Origin: Aquisalimonas sp.
GTDB taxonomy: Bacteria > Pseudomonadota > Gammaproteobacteria > Nitrococcales > Aquisalimonadaceae
Direction of reading: 5' to 3'
DNA length: 11,590 nt
Assembly: GCA_007127625.1 (NCBI GenBank)
Contig: SKYZ01000133.1
Location: forward strand, 1-11,590
The notes beneath the pieces were generated by a model that saw only the letters and a program-made list of their open reading frames with translations, was not told the origin of the DNA and ran no database searches. Made by a program: the position numbers and the translations under genes. This document shows, piece after piece, positions 1-7,258 of this stretch. Positions within the stretch are counted from its first letter, which is position 1; each line of letters begins with the position of its first letter.

Positions 1-3
1 ATA

Positions 4-80
4 TGGCGGAGCGGACGGGACTCGAACCCGCGACCTCCGGCGTGACAGGCCGGCATTCTAACCAACTGAACTACCGCTCC
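4..80 (-). tRNA. tRNA-Asp (anticodon GUC)
   Basis: The minus strand folds as a complete 77-nt cloverleaf with the 3' CCA encoded. It starts GGAGCGG, which pairs with CCGCTCC before the GCCA end, and its T-loop reads GGTTCGAGTCC. The anticodon loop reads CTGTCAC, giving anticodon GTC, which decodes Asp codons GAC/GAU. It lies 18 nt downstream of tRNA-Val and nothing resembling a promoter is visible between them, so the two are probably cut from one precursor. Only three bases remain to the window edge, so any terminator is out of view. Confidence 0.97.
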
Positions 81-98
81 GGATTTTACTGCACCACT

Positions 99-174
99 TG
101 GTGGGTGGTGAGGGGATCGAACCCCCGACATTCGCCTTGTAAGGGCGACGCTCTACCAGCTGAGCTAACCACCC
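99..174 (-). tRNA. tRNA-Val (anticodon UAC)
   Basis: This is a 76-nt cloverleaf on the minus strand with the CCA end encoded. The acceptor stem GGGTGGT pairs with ACCACCC, the D-arm begins TAGCTCAGCTGGTAGAGC, and the T-loop is GGTTCGATCCC. The anticodon loop CTTACAA gives anticodon TAC, which reads valine GUN codons. The 5' end is only 14 nt after the hupB stop codon and no terminator or promoter is visible in that gap. The tRNA is therefore probably released from hupB read-through transcripts, or driven by a promoter inside hupB. Confidence 0.97.
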
Positions 175-188
175 CGAAAACGAAGGCG

Positions 189-461
189 CTAGTTTACAGC
201 ATCCTTCAGGGCTTTGCCAGCCTTGAAGCTCGGCACCTTGGTGGCCGGAATGTTGATGGTGGCACCGGTCCGCGGGTTACGACCAGAGCGCGCAGCACGC
301 TCGCGCACGGAGAAGGTCCCGAAGCCAACCAGGCTCACGGAATCGTTTTCCTTGAGGGCATTGGTCACGGCATCAACCATGGCATCGACGGCACGCGCGG
401 CGGAGGCCTTGGATAGATCAGCGTTCTGGGCGACCGCTTCGATGAGTTCCGACTTATTCAT
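189..461 (-). CDS. hupB: DNA-binding protein HU-beta
   Basis: HU is a small histone-like dimer that bends and compacts DNA in the nucleoid. The 90-residue product has the exact family length. It begins [11 protein letters not shown], has the hydrophobic core stretch [11 protein letters not shown] at about 43-53, and carries the DNA-embracing arm with the signature SGRNPRTG at about 59-66 followed by a conserved Pro-containing tip. The reading frame is open for 24 codons further upstream. I chose the internal ATG at 459-461 because homologues start there and AAGGGGA (complement of 469-475) sits at ribosome-binding distance. The gene follows lon, as in E. coli and Pseudomonas. Here it is followed at once by tRNA-Val instead of ppiD, which may lie beyond the window. 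It has its own good promoter (604-632) and a leader of about 135 nt. The call hupB over hupA rests on position next to lon. Confidence 0.96.
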   Translation of the reverse strand: MNKSELIEAVAQNADLSKASAARAVDAMVDAVTNALKENDSVSLVGFGTFSVRERAARSGRNPRTGATINIPATKVPSFKAGKALKDAVN

Positions 462-537
462 CCTGTATTCCCCTTGGTGTTGTTCTGCGTGGACAACTTC
501 GCTTCCATTTTTCGGACACGGACAACTGTACAAGCTC

Positions 538-557
538 AGCCTGCCCGCGGGAAGGCT
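538..557 (-). promoter_or_regulatory. GC-rich imperfect dyad in the hupB leader
   Basis: A 20-bp inverted repeat whose two 10-nt halves match at 9 of 10 positions, with CCCGCGGG at its centre (544-551). It lies between the predicted hupB transcription start and its ribosome-binding site. It is followed upstream by a smaller hairpin, AGGCC/GGCCT with a 6-nt loop (574-589). It could be a leader RNA structure or a protein-binding site. The sequence alone does not say which, and GC-rich DNA produces such dyads by chance fairly often. Confidence 0.35.
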
Positions 558-603
558 CGGTCTGCTTCTCGACAGGCCTCATGCGGCCTTCACGGGCTGA
601 CAC

Positions 604-632
604 TTTATCGCATCTGTGCAGGTCAGTGTCCA
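604..632 (-). promoter_or_regulatory. Predicted sigma70 promoter of hupB
   Basis: On the minus strand TGGACA (complement of 627-632; 5 of 6 to TTGACA) is followed by a 17-nt spacer and GATAAA (complement of 604-609; 4 of 6 to TATAAT). The spacer ends in TGC, which supplies the TGn of an extended -10 element. The predicted start near 597 gives a leader of about 135 nt. This is the best promoter match in the lon-hupB gap. E. coli hupB is known to have several promoters, so others inside lon are possible. Confidence 0.6.
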
Positions 633-660
633 GACCCCCCCGAGACACCGCCAGCCCAAG

Positions 661-700
661 GAAAAGCTGGCACCATACGCGTACGCACGGTCACCAGCTT
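661..700 (-). terminator. Probable transcription terminator of lon
   Basis: In the lon transcript AAGCTGG (complement of 694-700) pairs with CCAGCTT (complement of 664-670). Inside this stem, CC/GG and a further five pairs (two of them G-U) can form around a UACG tetraloop. The stem is followed by TTCCTT, so together with the end of the stem the U-rich tail is TTTTCCTT. It sits about 32 nt after the lon stop codon and upstream of the hupB promoter, the right place to separate the two units. The U-tract is short and the inner part of the stem is interrupted, so termination may be partial. Confidence 0.45.
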
Positions 701-731
701 GAAGCTTTATAGCAACGGGCGGTTCAGGGTG

Positions 732-3182
732 TCAATGCGCCCTGACATCGCCCTCCTTCTTCTTGCTCCGCGACCGCTTCTTGGTGGACTCCTCCACTTC
801 CTCACCACCGACCTCATCTTCAGGCAGTGGCTGCGGTGTCCGGATCAGAGCAAGCTCCAGGACCTCGTCGATCCAGCGCACCGGGCGCACGTCCAGTTTT
901 CCGATCACGCCCTTGGGAATCTCCTGTAGATCCTTGCGGTTCTCCTCCGGGATCACCACGGTACTGATGCCACCCCTGTGCGCGGCCAGCAGCTTCTCCT
1001 TGAGGCCGCCGATGGGGAGTACCTCACCCCGCAGGGTAATCTCGCCGGTCATGGCCACTGAGGACTTCACGGGAATACCCGTGAGCGCCGACACCAGGGC
1101 GGTGCACATGCCGATCCCGGCACTGGGGCCATCCTTGGGGATCGCACCTTCCGGTACGTGGATGTGGACGTCGTGGTGCTGGTGGAAGTCCGGCTGGATG
1201 CCCAGCATCCGCGCCCGACTGCGCACCACGGTCATGGCCGCCTGGATGGACTCCTTCATGACCTCGCCGAGTTGACCGGTGGGTGTCATTTTGCCCTTGC
1301 CCGGAACAATCGCGGACTCGATATTCAGCAACTCGCCGCCCACCTCCGTCCAGGCCAGGCCGGTGACATGCCCCACCTGATCCTTCTCCTCCGCCACGCC
1401 GTAGCGATAGCGGCGCACGCCCAGGTACTTGTCCAGATTCTGGGTACTGACCACCAGCTTGTTGTTGCGGGGCTTCTGCACCAGCTCCTTGACTACCTTG
1501 CGGCAGATCTTGGCCACCTCGCGCTCGAGATTGCGCACGCCCGCCTCGCGGGTGTAGTGACGCACGATGTCCCGGAGCGCGTTCTCGCTGATCTCAAGCT
1601 CACCGTCCTTGAGCCCGTTGGCCTTCATCTGCTTGGGCAACAGGTACCGCTGCACGATGTTCACCTTCTCGTGCTCGGTGTAACCCGCCAGGCGAATCAC
1701 TTCCATGCGGTCCAGCAGCGGGGCCGGAATGTTCATGGTGTTGGCCGTGCAGATGAACAGCACCTCCGACAGATCGACATCCACTTCCAGGTAGTGATCC
1801 TGGAACGTGCTGTTCTGCTCCGGATCCAGCACTTCCAGCAGCGCCGAAGCCGGATCGCCGCGGAAGTCCATGGCCATCTTGTCCACCTCGTCCAGCAGGA
1901 ACAGCGGATTGCGCGTCCCGGCCTTGGAGAGGTTCTGCACGATCTTCCCCGGCAGGGAACCGATATACGTCCGCCGGTGGCCGCGGATCTCCGCCTCGTC
2001 GCGGACGCCACCCAGTGACATGCGCACGAACTTGCGGTTGGTGGCCCGCGCAATGGACTGCCCCAGGGAGGTCTTGCCGACACCCGGAGGCCCCACCAGG
2101 CACAGGATCGGCCCCTTGAGCTTCTTCACCCGCTTCTGTACGGCAAGGTACTCAAGGATCCGCTCCTTGACCTTCTCCAGGCCGTAGTGGTCGGCATCCA
2201 GGACACCCTGCGCCTTGTCCAGGTCGTGCTTGACGCGGGTACGCTTCTTCCATGGCACCGAGACCAGCCACTCAACGTAGTTCCTCACCACGGTGGCTTC
2301 GGCAGACATGGGCTGCATCATGCGCAGCTTGTTGAGCTCGGCCTTGGCCTTGCTCATGACCTCCTTCGGCATCCCCGAGTCGTCGATCTTCTGCTCGAGC
2401 TCGTCGGTGTCATTCGGTGCGTCTTCGAGCTCGCCGAGCTCCTTCTGGATGGCCTTGGCCTGTTCGTTGAGGTAGTACTCGCGCTGGCTCTTCTCCATCT
2501 GCTGTTTGACGCGGCCGCGGATCCGCTTCTCGATCTGCAGCACGTCGATCTCGCCTTCGATCAGCCCCAGCAGGTGCTCCAGGCGCTCGCGCACGTCCTC
2601 GATCTCGAGGATCTGCTGCTTGCCCTCAACCTTCAGGGCCATATGGGCTGCCACGGTATCGGCCAGCCTGCCGGGGTCCTCGATGCCCTGCAGCGAGGAA
2701 AGAATCTCCGGCGGCACCTTCTTGTTCAGCTTCACGTACTGGTCGAACTGGCTCACCACCGAACGGGCCAGCACGTCCACTTCCCGGTCGTCGGAGTAGT
2801 CCTTCTGATCCGGCACAACCGCCTGGGCAGTAAAGTACTCCCCTTCGCCGTGGACGCTGACCACGCGGGCGCGGTGCAGCCCTTCCACCAGCACCTTCAC
2901 GGTACCGTCGGGAAGCTTGAGCATCTGCAGGATGGTGGCCACGGTGCCCTGATCGTACAGATCGGAGGCGGCGGGCTCGTCCACCTCGGCGCTCTTCTGA
3001 GCCACCAGGAAGATGCGCTTGTCCTCTTCCATGGCCGCTTCCAGCGCCTTGATGGACTTGTCCCGGCCCACGAACAGGGGGATCACCATGTGGGGATAGA
3101 CCACCACGTCGCGCAACGGCAACACCGGCGCGGCATTCAGGGATTCCTTGACGACTTCGGAGTTCTCGTCACTGCGGGTCAT
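732..3182 (-). CDS. lon: Lon protease, ATP-dependent AAA+ serine protease
   Basis: Lon is a cytoplasmic homohexamer that unfolds and degrades misfolded and short-lived regulatory proteins. The 816-residue product shows the full LonA layout. The N-terminal substrate-binding domain begins at the [13 protein letters not shown] motif (about 20-32). A charged helical region lies at about 217-300. The AAA+ module has Walker A GPPGVGKT at 364-371 and Walker B FLLDE ending at D431-E432. The protease domain has the catalytic Ser-Lys dyad at S687 (in PKDGPSAG) and K730 (in GGLKEK), with the same 43-residue spacing as E. coli S679/K722. All key residues are intact. The protein is about 32 residues longer than E. 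coli Lon because of a C-terminal tail, acidic (788-798) and then very basic (801-809). The start ATG aligns with homologues and has GAGG (complement of 3193-3196) 10 nt upstream. A sigma32-like promoter precedes it. Confidence 0.98.
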   Translation of the reverse strand: MTRSDENSEVVKESLNAAPVLPLRDVVVYPHMVIPLFVGRDKSIKALEAAMEEDKRIFLVAQKSAEVDEPAASDLYDQGTVATILQMLKLPDGTVKVLVEGLHRARVVSVHGEGEYFTAQAVVPDQKDYSDDREVDVLARSVVSQFDQYVKLNKKVPPEILSSLQGIEDPGRLADTVAAHMALKVEGKQQILEIEDVRERLEHLLGLIEGEIDVLQIEKRIRGRVKQQMEKSQREYYLNEQAKAIQKELGELEDAPNDTDELEQKIDDSGMPKEVMSKAKAELNKLRMMQPMSAEATVVRNYVEWLVSVPWKKRTRVKHDLDKAQGVLDADHYGLEKVKERILEYLAVQKRVKKLKGPILCLVGPPGVGKTSLGQSIARATNRKFVRMSLGGVRDEAEIRGHRRTYIGSLPGKIVQNLSKAGTRNPLFLLDEVDKMAMDFRGDPASALLEVLDPEQNSTFQDHYLEVDVDLSEVLFICTANTMNIPAPLLDRMEVIRLAGYTEHEKVNIVQRYLLPKQMKANGLKDGELEISENALRDIVRHYTREAGVRNLEREVAKICRKVVKELVQKPRNNKLVVSTQNLDKYLGVRRYRYGVAEEKDQVGHVTGLAWTEVGGELLNIESAIVPGKGKMTPTGQLGEVMKESIQAAMTVVRSRARMLGIQPDFHQHHDVHIHVPEGAIPKDGPSAGIGMCTALVSALTGIPVKSSVAMTGEITLRGEVLPIGGLKEKLLAAHRGGISTVVIPEENRKDLQEIPKGVIGKLDVRPVRWIDEVLELALIRTPQPLPEDEVGGEEVEESTKKRSRSKKKEGDVRAH

Positions 3183-3257
3183 GTAAGGTCAACCTCGCTT
3201 GCACTGTATGAAACGGTCGGCAACGTCGGCCGCCCGTCTTGAATTGACTTGGTATCA

Positions 3258-3286
3258 ATATGCGGTCGATACGGCGGGGATTCAAT
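3258..3286 (-). promoter_or_regulatory. Predicted sigma32 (RpoH) heat-shock promoter of lon
   Basis: On the minus strand ATTGAAT (complement of 3280-3286) is followed by a 14-nt spacer and CCGCATAT (complement of 3258-3265). The E. coli sigma32 consensus is CTTGAAA, 13-15 nt, CCCCATnT. The -10 matches 7 of the 8 consensus positions counting the free one, and the -35 keeps the TTGAA core. The same DNA also reads as a sigma70 promoter, TTGAAT, 17 nt, CATATT. A start near 3250 would give a leader of about 68 nt. Heat-shock control of lon is established in E. coli, which supports the assignment. Confidence 0.6.
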
Positions 3287-3363
3287 GCACGTCGTCACAA
3301 CCCCGCCATTTCGTGGCGGCGGCGGCAAAGCGGCCCAGCGCATGGGGCCGGAGGGAGCAGCAA

Positions 3364-3393
3364 GCCGGCGACGGGCTCCTGCCCGCCGCCGGC
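3364..3393 (-). terminator. Strong GC hairpin after clpX (terminator or mRNA-end structure)
   Basis: In the transcript GCCGGCG-G-CGGGC pairs with GCCCG-U-CGCCGGC around an AGGA loop: 13 consecutive pairs, one of them G-U. It begins 6 nt after the clpX stop codon. It is followed by TTGCTGCTCC, which is a poor U-tract, so it may protect the 3' end of the mRNA or reduce read-through into lon as much as terminate outright. The lon promoter lies just downstream, so the hairpin marks the boundary between two transcription units. Confidence 0.55.
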
Positions 3394-3399
3394 CGACGA

Positions 3400-4680
<1,281 letters not shown>

Positions 4681-4716
4681 GACCGATCCTCGGTTGATTC
4701 CAGGACTTGCATGGCC

Positions 4717-4730
4717 GGCCCGGTCGGGCC
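4717..4730 (-). repeat. 14-bp GC dyad in the clpX leader
   Basis: GGCCCG and its inverse CGGGCC are separated by two bases, about 36 bases upstream of the clpX start. ATGGC (4711-4715) and GCCAT (4734-4738) flank it as a slightly offset outer arm. It may be an RNA stem in the clpX leader or a binding site. There is no U-tract, so it does not look like a terminator. Confidence 0.3.
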
Positions 4731-4847
4731 TGCGCCATCACTTCAAACCATGCCTGCTTTTCCGGAGGCACGCAAGAGAGGAAACCGCGAACGGCGCCGC
4801 ATTCCGGCCCATCCGCGGGAACAAGGCAGGTGGTTCGACAAGGGGTC

Positions 4848-4882
4848 GGTCCCCCGGAAACCGAGCCGGGATCAGGGGGACC
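4848..4882 (-). terminator. Hairpin between clpP and clpX (possible attenuator)
   Basis: GGTCCCCC and GGGGGACC form a perfect 8-bp stem with a 19-nt loop, starting 10 nt after the clpP stop codon. The sequence that follows in the transcript, GACCCCTTGTCG, has no U-run, so a simple intrinsic terminator is unlikely. A partial block or an mRNA-stabilising structure that lets clpP be made in excess of clpX would fit. That role is inference. Confidence 0.4.
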
Positions 4883-4892
4883 CGCGGACGGA

Positions 4893-5537
4893 TCACTTGC
4901 CGGCGGGGACGGCAGTTCGGTCCCGGAGGACCTGGTCCACAAGCCCGTACTCCTGTGCCTTCTCCGGCGACATGAAGTTGTCCCGCTCGGTATCTTCCTG
5001 CACACGCTCCAGGGGCTGGCCGGTGTGGTGCGCGAGGATACTGTTCAGGCGATCGCGGATGCTCAGGATTTCCCGGGCGTGGATGTCGATATCCGTGGCC
5101 TGCCCCTGATAGCCGCCCAGCGGCTGATGGATCATCATACGCGAATTCGGCAGGGTGAAGCGCTTGCCCTCCGCCCCGCCGGCCAGCAGGAGCGCCCCCA
5201 TGCTCGCCGCCTGCCCCACGCACATGGTGGAGACATCCGGCTTGATGAACTGCATGGTGTCATAGATGGACAGCCCCGCCGTGACGGAGCCCCCCGGGGA
5301 ATTGATATAGAGGTGGATATCCTTGTCCGGGTTCTCGGACTCCAGGAACAGGAGTTGGGCAACGATCAGATTCGCCATGTGGTCTTCCACCGGACCAATG
5401 AGAAAGACCACCCGCTCTTTCAGCAGTCGCGAGAAGATGTCATAGGCGCGCTCGCCGCGGGAGGTCTGCTCGACCACCATGGGCACCAGGTTGGCCTGGA
5501 TCTCGGACGGGTTCATCGGGGTGTCGTCTGCGGCCAT
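4893..5537 (-). CDS. clpP: ATP-dependent Clp protease proteolytic subunit ClpP
   Basis: ClpP forms the tetradecameric barrel that hydrolyses proteins delivered by ClpX or ClpA. The 214-residue product carries the serine protease triad S112 (in QAASMGA), H137 (in MMIHQPLGG) and D186 (in TERDNFM), with the same spacing as E. coli S111, H136 and D185. The YINSPGGSV oxyanion-strand motif is at about 77-85. The region before LVPM (residues 17-20) corresponds to the E. coli propeptide, so roughly the first 15 residues are probably removed by self-cleavage. I chose the first ATG over the one at codon 8 because GAGGG lies 6 nt upstream of it and the second has no ribosome-binding site. That GAGGG lies in the last codons of tig, and only 2 nt separate the tig stop from this start, so translation is probably coupled. 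Confidence 0.98.
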   Translation of the reverse strand: MAADDTPMNPSEIQANLVPMVVEQTSRGERAYDIFSRLLKERVVFLIGPVEDHMANLIVAQLLFLESENPDKDIHLYINSPGGSVTAGLSIYDTMQFIKPDVSTMCVGQAASMGALLLAGGAEGKRFTLPNSRMMIHQPLGGYQGQATDIDIHAREILSIRDRLNSILAHHTGQPLERVQEDTERDNFMSPEKAQEYGLVDQVLRDRTAVPAGK

Positions 5538-5539
5538 GA

Positions 5540-6931
5540 TCAGCCCTCTTTCTTGGCGTCGTCGGTGGATTCGTCGCCGCTGGCTTCCTGGGCGTCGGTC
5601 TCGTCACCTCCCTCTTCAGCCTGCGCCTGCTGAGGGTTCAGCAGGGTTTCCAGGTCCGTGGGCTTGTCGGTGACCTTGGCCTGCTCCACGATCCAGTCGA
5701 TGACCTGATCCTCAAGCACATTGACCTCGAGGCTCTGCATCGCCTCCCGGTTCTGGGCATACTGCTGGATCAGCTCCTGCGGGTTGTGATGCCCCGCTGC
5801 CATCTCCTGCAGCTGCGCGCGCACCCGTTCCTGATCCACCTGGATGCCGTTGTCGGCAATGAGCTTGTTCATCACCAGGCCCAGGGTCACCCGTCGGCGC
5901 GCCTGCTCCTCGAAGAGCTCGGCGGGCAGATCCATGCCCTCGGCCTGATCGCCCATCTGCTGCTGCAGGCGCTGCTTCATCTGCTGCTGCAGCGCCTCGA
6001 CCTCGCCGTCCACCAGCGCCTTGGGCAACTCGATGTCATTGGCCTTGGCCAGCGCCTCGGTGACCTGCTCCTTGAGCTTGGCCTTCTGGGCGCGCTCGAT
6101 TTCCCGCTCCAGGTTCTGGCGAATCAGCTTGCGCAGCTCCTCGAGTCCGCCTTCCTGAACGCCCACGGCCTCCGCCAGGGCATCGTCCAGCTCCGGATAT
6201 TCCGGCTCATTGACGCTCTTGACGCTGGTCTCGAACACCGCAGTCTTGCCGGCGATGGATTCGGTGGGGAAGTTCTCCGGAAACGCATACTCGATGTTCT
6301 TCGTCTCGCCGGCGCGCAGCCCCTTGAGGCCCTCCTCGAACTCCGGGGGCATCTGGTTCTGACCGATGGTCACCGGCGTGTCCTGCCCCTGGTTGCCCTC
6401 GAATTCCTCGCCGTCGACGGTGCCGCGGAAATCGATGACCACCTGGTCACCCTCTTCCGCCGGCTTGTCCGCCTCGTTGTAGGTGGCGCGCTGCTTGCGA
6501 AGATCCTCCAGCACCTTGTCGATGTCAGCCTCGGTCACCTCGGCGGTGGGGCGCTCCACCTCGATGGCGCTGACGTCGGCAACCTCGAACTCCGGCATGA
6601 TCTCGAAGCTCGCTTCGAATTCCAGATCGCCGCCGGTCATGCCTTGGGTGAGATTCACGCTGGGCGCGCCGGCCGGCCGCAGCTCTTGCTGCTGCAGGGC
6701 CTCACCGTAGCTCTGCTGGACCACTTCGTTCAGCACTTCTTCCCGTACCTGGCCGCCGAAGCGCTGCTGGACCACCTTCATCGGCACCTTGCCGGGCCGG
6801 AAACCGTCCAGGCGCACCCGGCCGGCCATGTCCTTCAGGCGTTTCTGGACTTCGTCGTCCACCCGCTGCGCCGGCACCTGGACCTTGATCTTGCGCTCCA
6901 GGCCTTCGGCCGTTTCCACTGTTACCTGCAT
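5540..6931 (-). CDS. tig: Trigger factor, ribosome-associated chaperone and prolyl isomerase
   Basis: Trigger factor binds ribosomal protein L23 at the exit tunnel and shields nascent chains. The 463-residue product has the three expected parts. The N-terminal ribosome-binding domain carries the signature GFRPGKVP (43-50), with Pro46 where E. coli has Lys. The FKBP-type isomerase domain spans about 150-245, with pocket aromatics at F168, F198, F221 and F233. The helical C-terminal chaperone domain is rich in Q, E and K. It exceeds E. coli trigger factor by about 31 residues through a strongly acidic tail (439-463 holds 11 Asp/Glu). The frame is open well upstream through the tRNA-Leu gene. 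The ATG at 6929-6931 was chosen because the protein aligns from MQVTVE and GAGGTGG lies just upstream. The gene heads the tig-clpP pair and follows tRNA-Leu closely. Confidence 0.97.
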   Translation of the reverse strand: MQVTVETAEGLERKIKVQVPAQRVDDEVQKRLKDMAGRVRLDGFRPGKVPMKVVQQRFGGQVREEVLNEVVQQSYGEALQQQELRPAGAPSVNLTQGMTGGDLEFEASFEIMPEFEVADVSAIEVERPTAEVTEADIDKVLEDLRKQRATYNEADKPAEEGDQVVIDFRGTVDGEEFEGNQGQDTPVTIGQNQMPPEFEEGLKGLRAGETKNIEYAFPENFPTESIAGKTAVFETSVKSVNEPEYPELDDALAEAVGVQEGGLEELRKLIRQNLEREIERAQKAKLKEQVTEALAKANDIELPKALVDGEVEALQQQMKQRLQQQMGDQAEGMDLPAELFEEQARRRVTLGLVMNKLIADNGIQVDQERVRAQLQEMAAGHHNPQELIQQYAQNREAMQSLEVNVLEDQVIDWIVEQAKVTDKPTDLETLLNPQQAQAEEGGDETDAQEASGDESTDDAKKEG

Positions 6932-6967
6932 TAAAGCCACCTCAGTTCCACAAGGCTGAACGTTGTT

Positions 6968-7011
6968 CAAACAATGACACCGCCGCCGGGCAGCGCGCCC
7001 GCGACGGTGTC
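6968..7011 (-). terminator. Terminator-like hairpin between tRNA-Leu and tig
   Basis: In the transcript GACACCG pairs with CGGTGTC, and inside it TCGC/GCGG and GGGC/GCCC stack with one bulged G around a 5-nt loop: about 15 pairs in total (6976-7011). It is followed directly by ATTGTTTG, a moderately U-rich tail. This should end much of the tRNA-Leu transcript. It lies only 45 nt before the tig start codon, so tig transcription must either pass through it or begin within it. Confidence 0.6.
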
Positions 7012-7015
7012 CGGC

Positions 7016-7040
7016 GCTCCGCCGGGCTCGTCGGCGGAGC
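7016..7040 (-). terminator. Hairpin just after the tRNA-Leu 3' end
   Basis: GCTCCGCC and GGCGGAGC form a perfect 8-bp stem with a 9-nt loop, beginning 6 nt after the encoded CCA. It has no U-tract of its own. Such a stem commonly marks the trailer that endonucleases remove during tRNA 3' maturation. It may also act together with the larger hairpin that follows. Confidence 0.5.
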
Positions 7041-7046
7041 ATGTTC

Positions 7047-7131
7047 TGGTGCGAGTGGCAGGACTTGAACCTGCACGGGTTGCCCCAACGGCACCTAAAG
7101 CCGCCGCGTCTACCAATTCCGCCACACTCGC
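7047..7131 (-). tRNA. tRNA-Leu (anticodon UAG)
   Basis: This is an 85-nt class II tRNA on the minus strand with the CCA encoded. The acceptor GCGAGTG pairs with CACTCGC. The D-arm contains GGTAGACGC as in other bacterial leucine tRNAs. The anticodon loop TTTAGGT gives anticodon TAG, which reads CUN leucine codons. A long variable arm (CCGTTGGGGCAACCC region) and the T-loop GGTTCAAGTCC complete it. A sigma70-like promoter lies about 50 nt upstream and two hairpins follow. tRNA genes next to tig are also seen in other gammaproteobacteria. Confidence 0.97.
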
Positions 7132-7177
7132 TGCGATTCCGCGCCTGGCCGGCTAGAGCGACCTGGCAAGGGCGGTG

Positions 7178-7207
7178 ATTATCCAGCCCGCAGCGGGTAA
7201 AACGCAA
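7178..7207 (-). promoter_or_regulatory. Predicted promoter of tRNA-Leu
   Basis: On the minus strand TTGCGT (complement of 7202-7207) is followed by 18 nt and GATAAT (complement of 7178-7183; 5 of 6 to TATAAT). The bases after the -10, CACCGCCC, form a G+C-rich discriminator of the kind found at stable-RNA promoters under stringent control. An 11-bp palindrome CCCGC-T-GCGGG fills part of the spacer (7187-7197). It is the only good promoter between the efflux operon and tig, so it may also supply tig. Confidence 0.5.
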
Positions 7208-7258
7208 GGCAGCCGGGAGGATACCACACCAGCACCATGCGTCGCCCCGCCTTCCGGC

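Noticed and set aside
486..530. TTGTCCACG and TTGTCCGTG in the hupB leader as possible DnaA boxes.
   Set aside because: Each differs from TTATCCACA at two or more positions, there is no cluster, no AT-rich region and no origin-linked gene. An 8-bp repeat in a gap of this size is expected fairly often by chance.
454..648. A 64-codon minus-strand frame running across the hupB leader into the hupB start.
   Set aside because: It overlaps the predicted hupB promoter and ribosome-binding site, has no recognisable sequence and reads as chance.
6932..7207. The N-terminal extension of the trigger factor frame (92 codons).
   Set aside because: It runs through the tRNA-Leu gene and two hairpins. The family starts at MQVTVE, with a good ribosome-binding site there.
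7212..7258. Possible terminator of the efflux operon: GCCGGAAGG against CCTCCCGGC.
   Set aside because: The stem has an internal mismatch, a loop of about 29 nt and only a distant TTTT, so I could not support it as a terminator.
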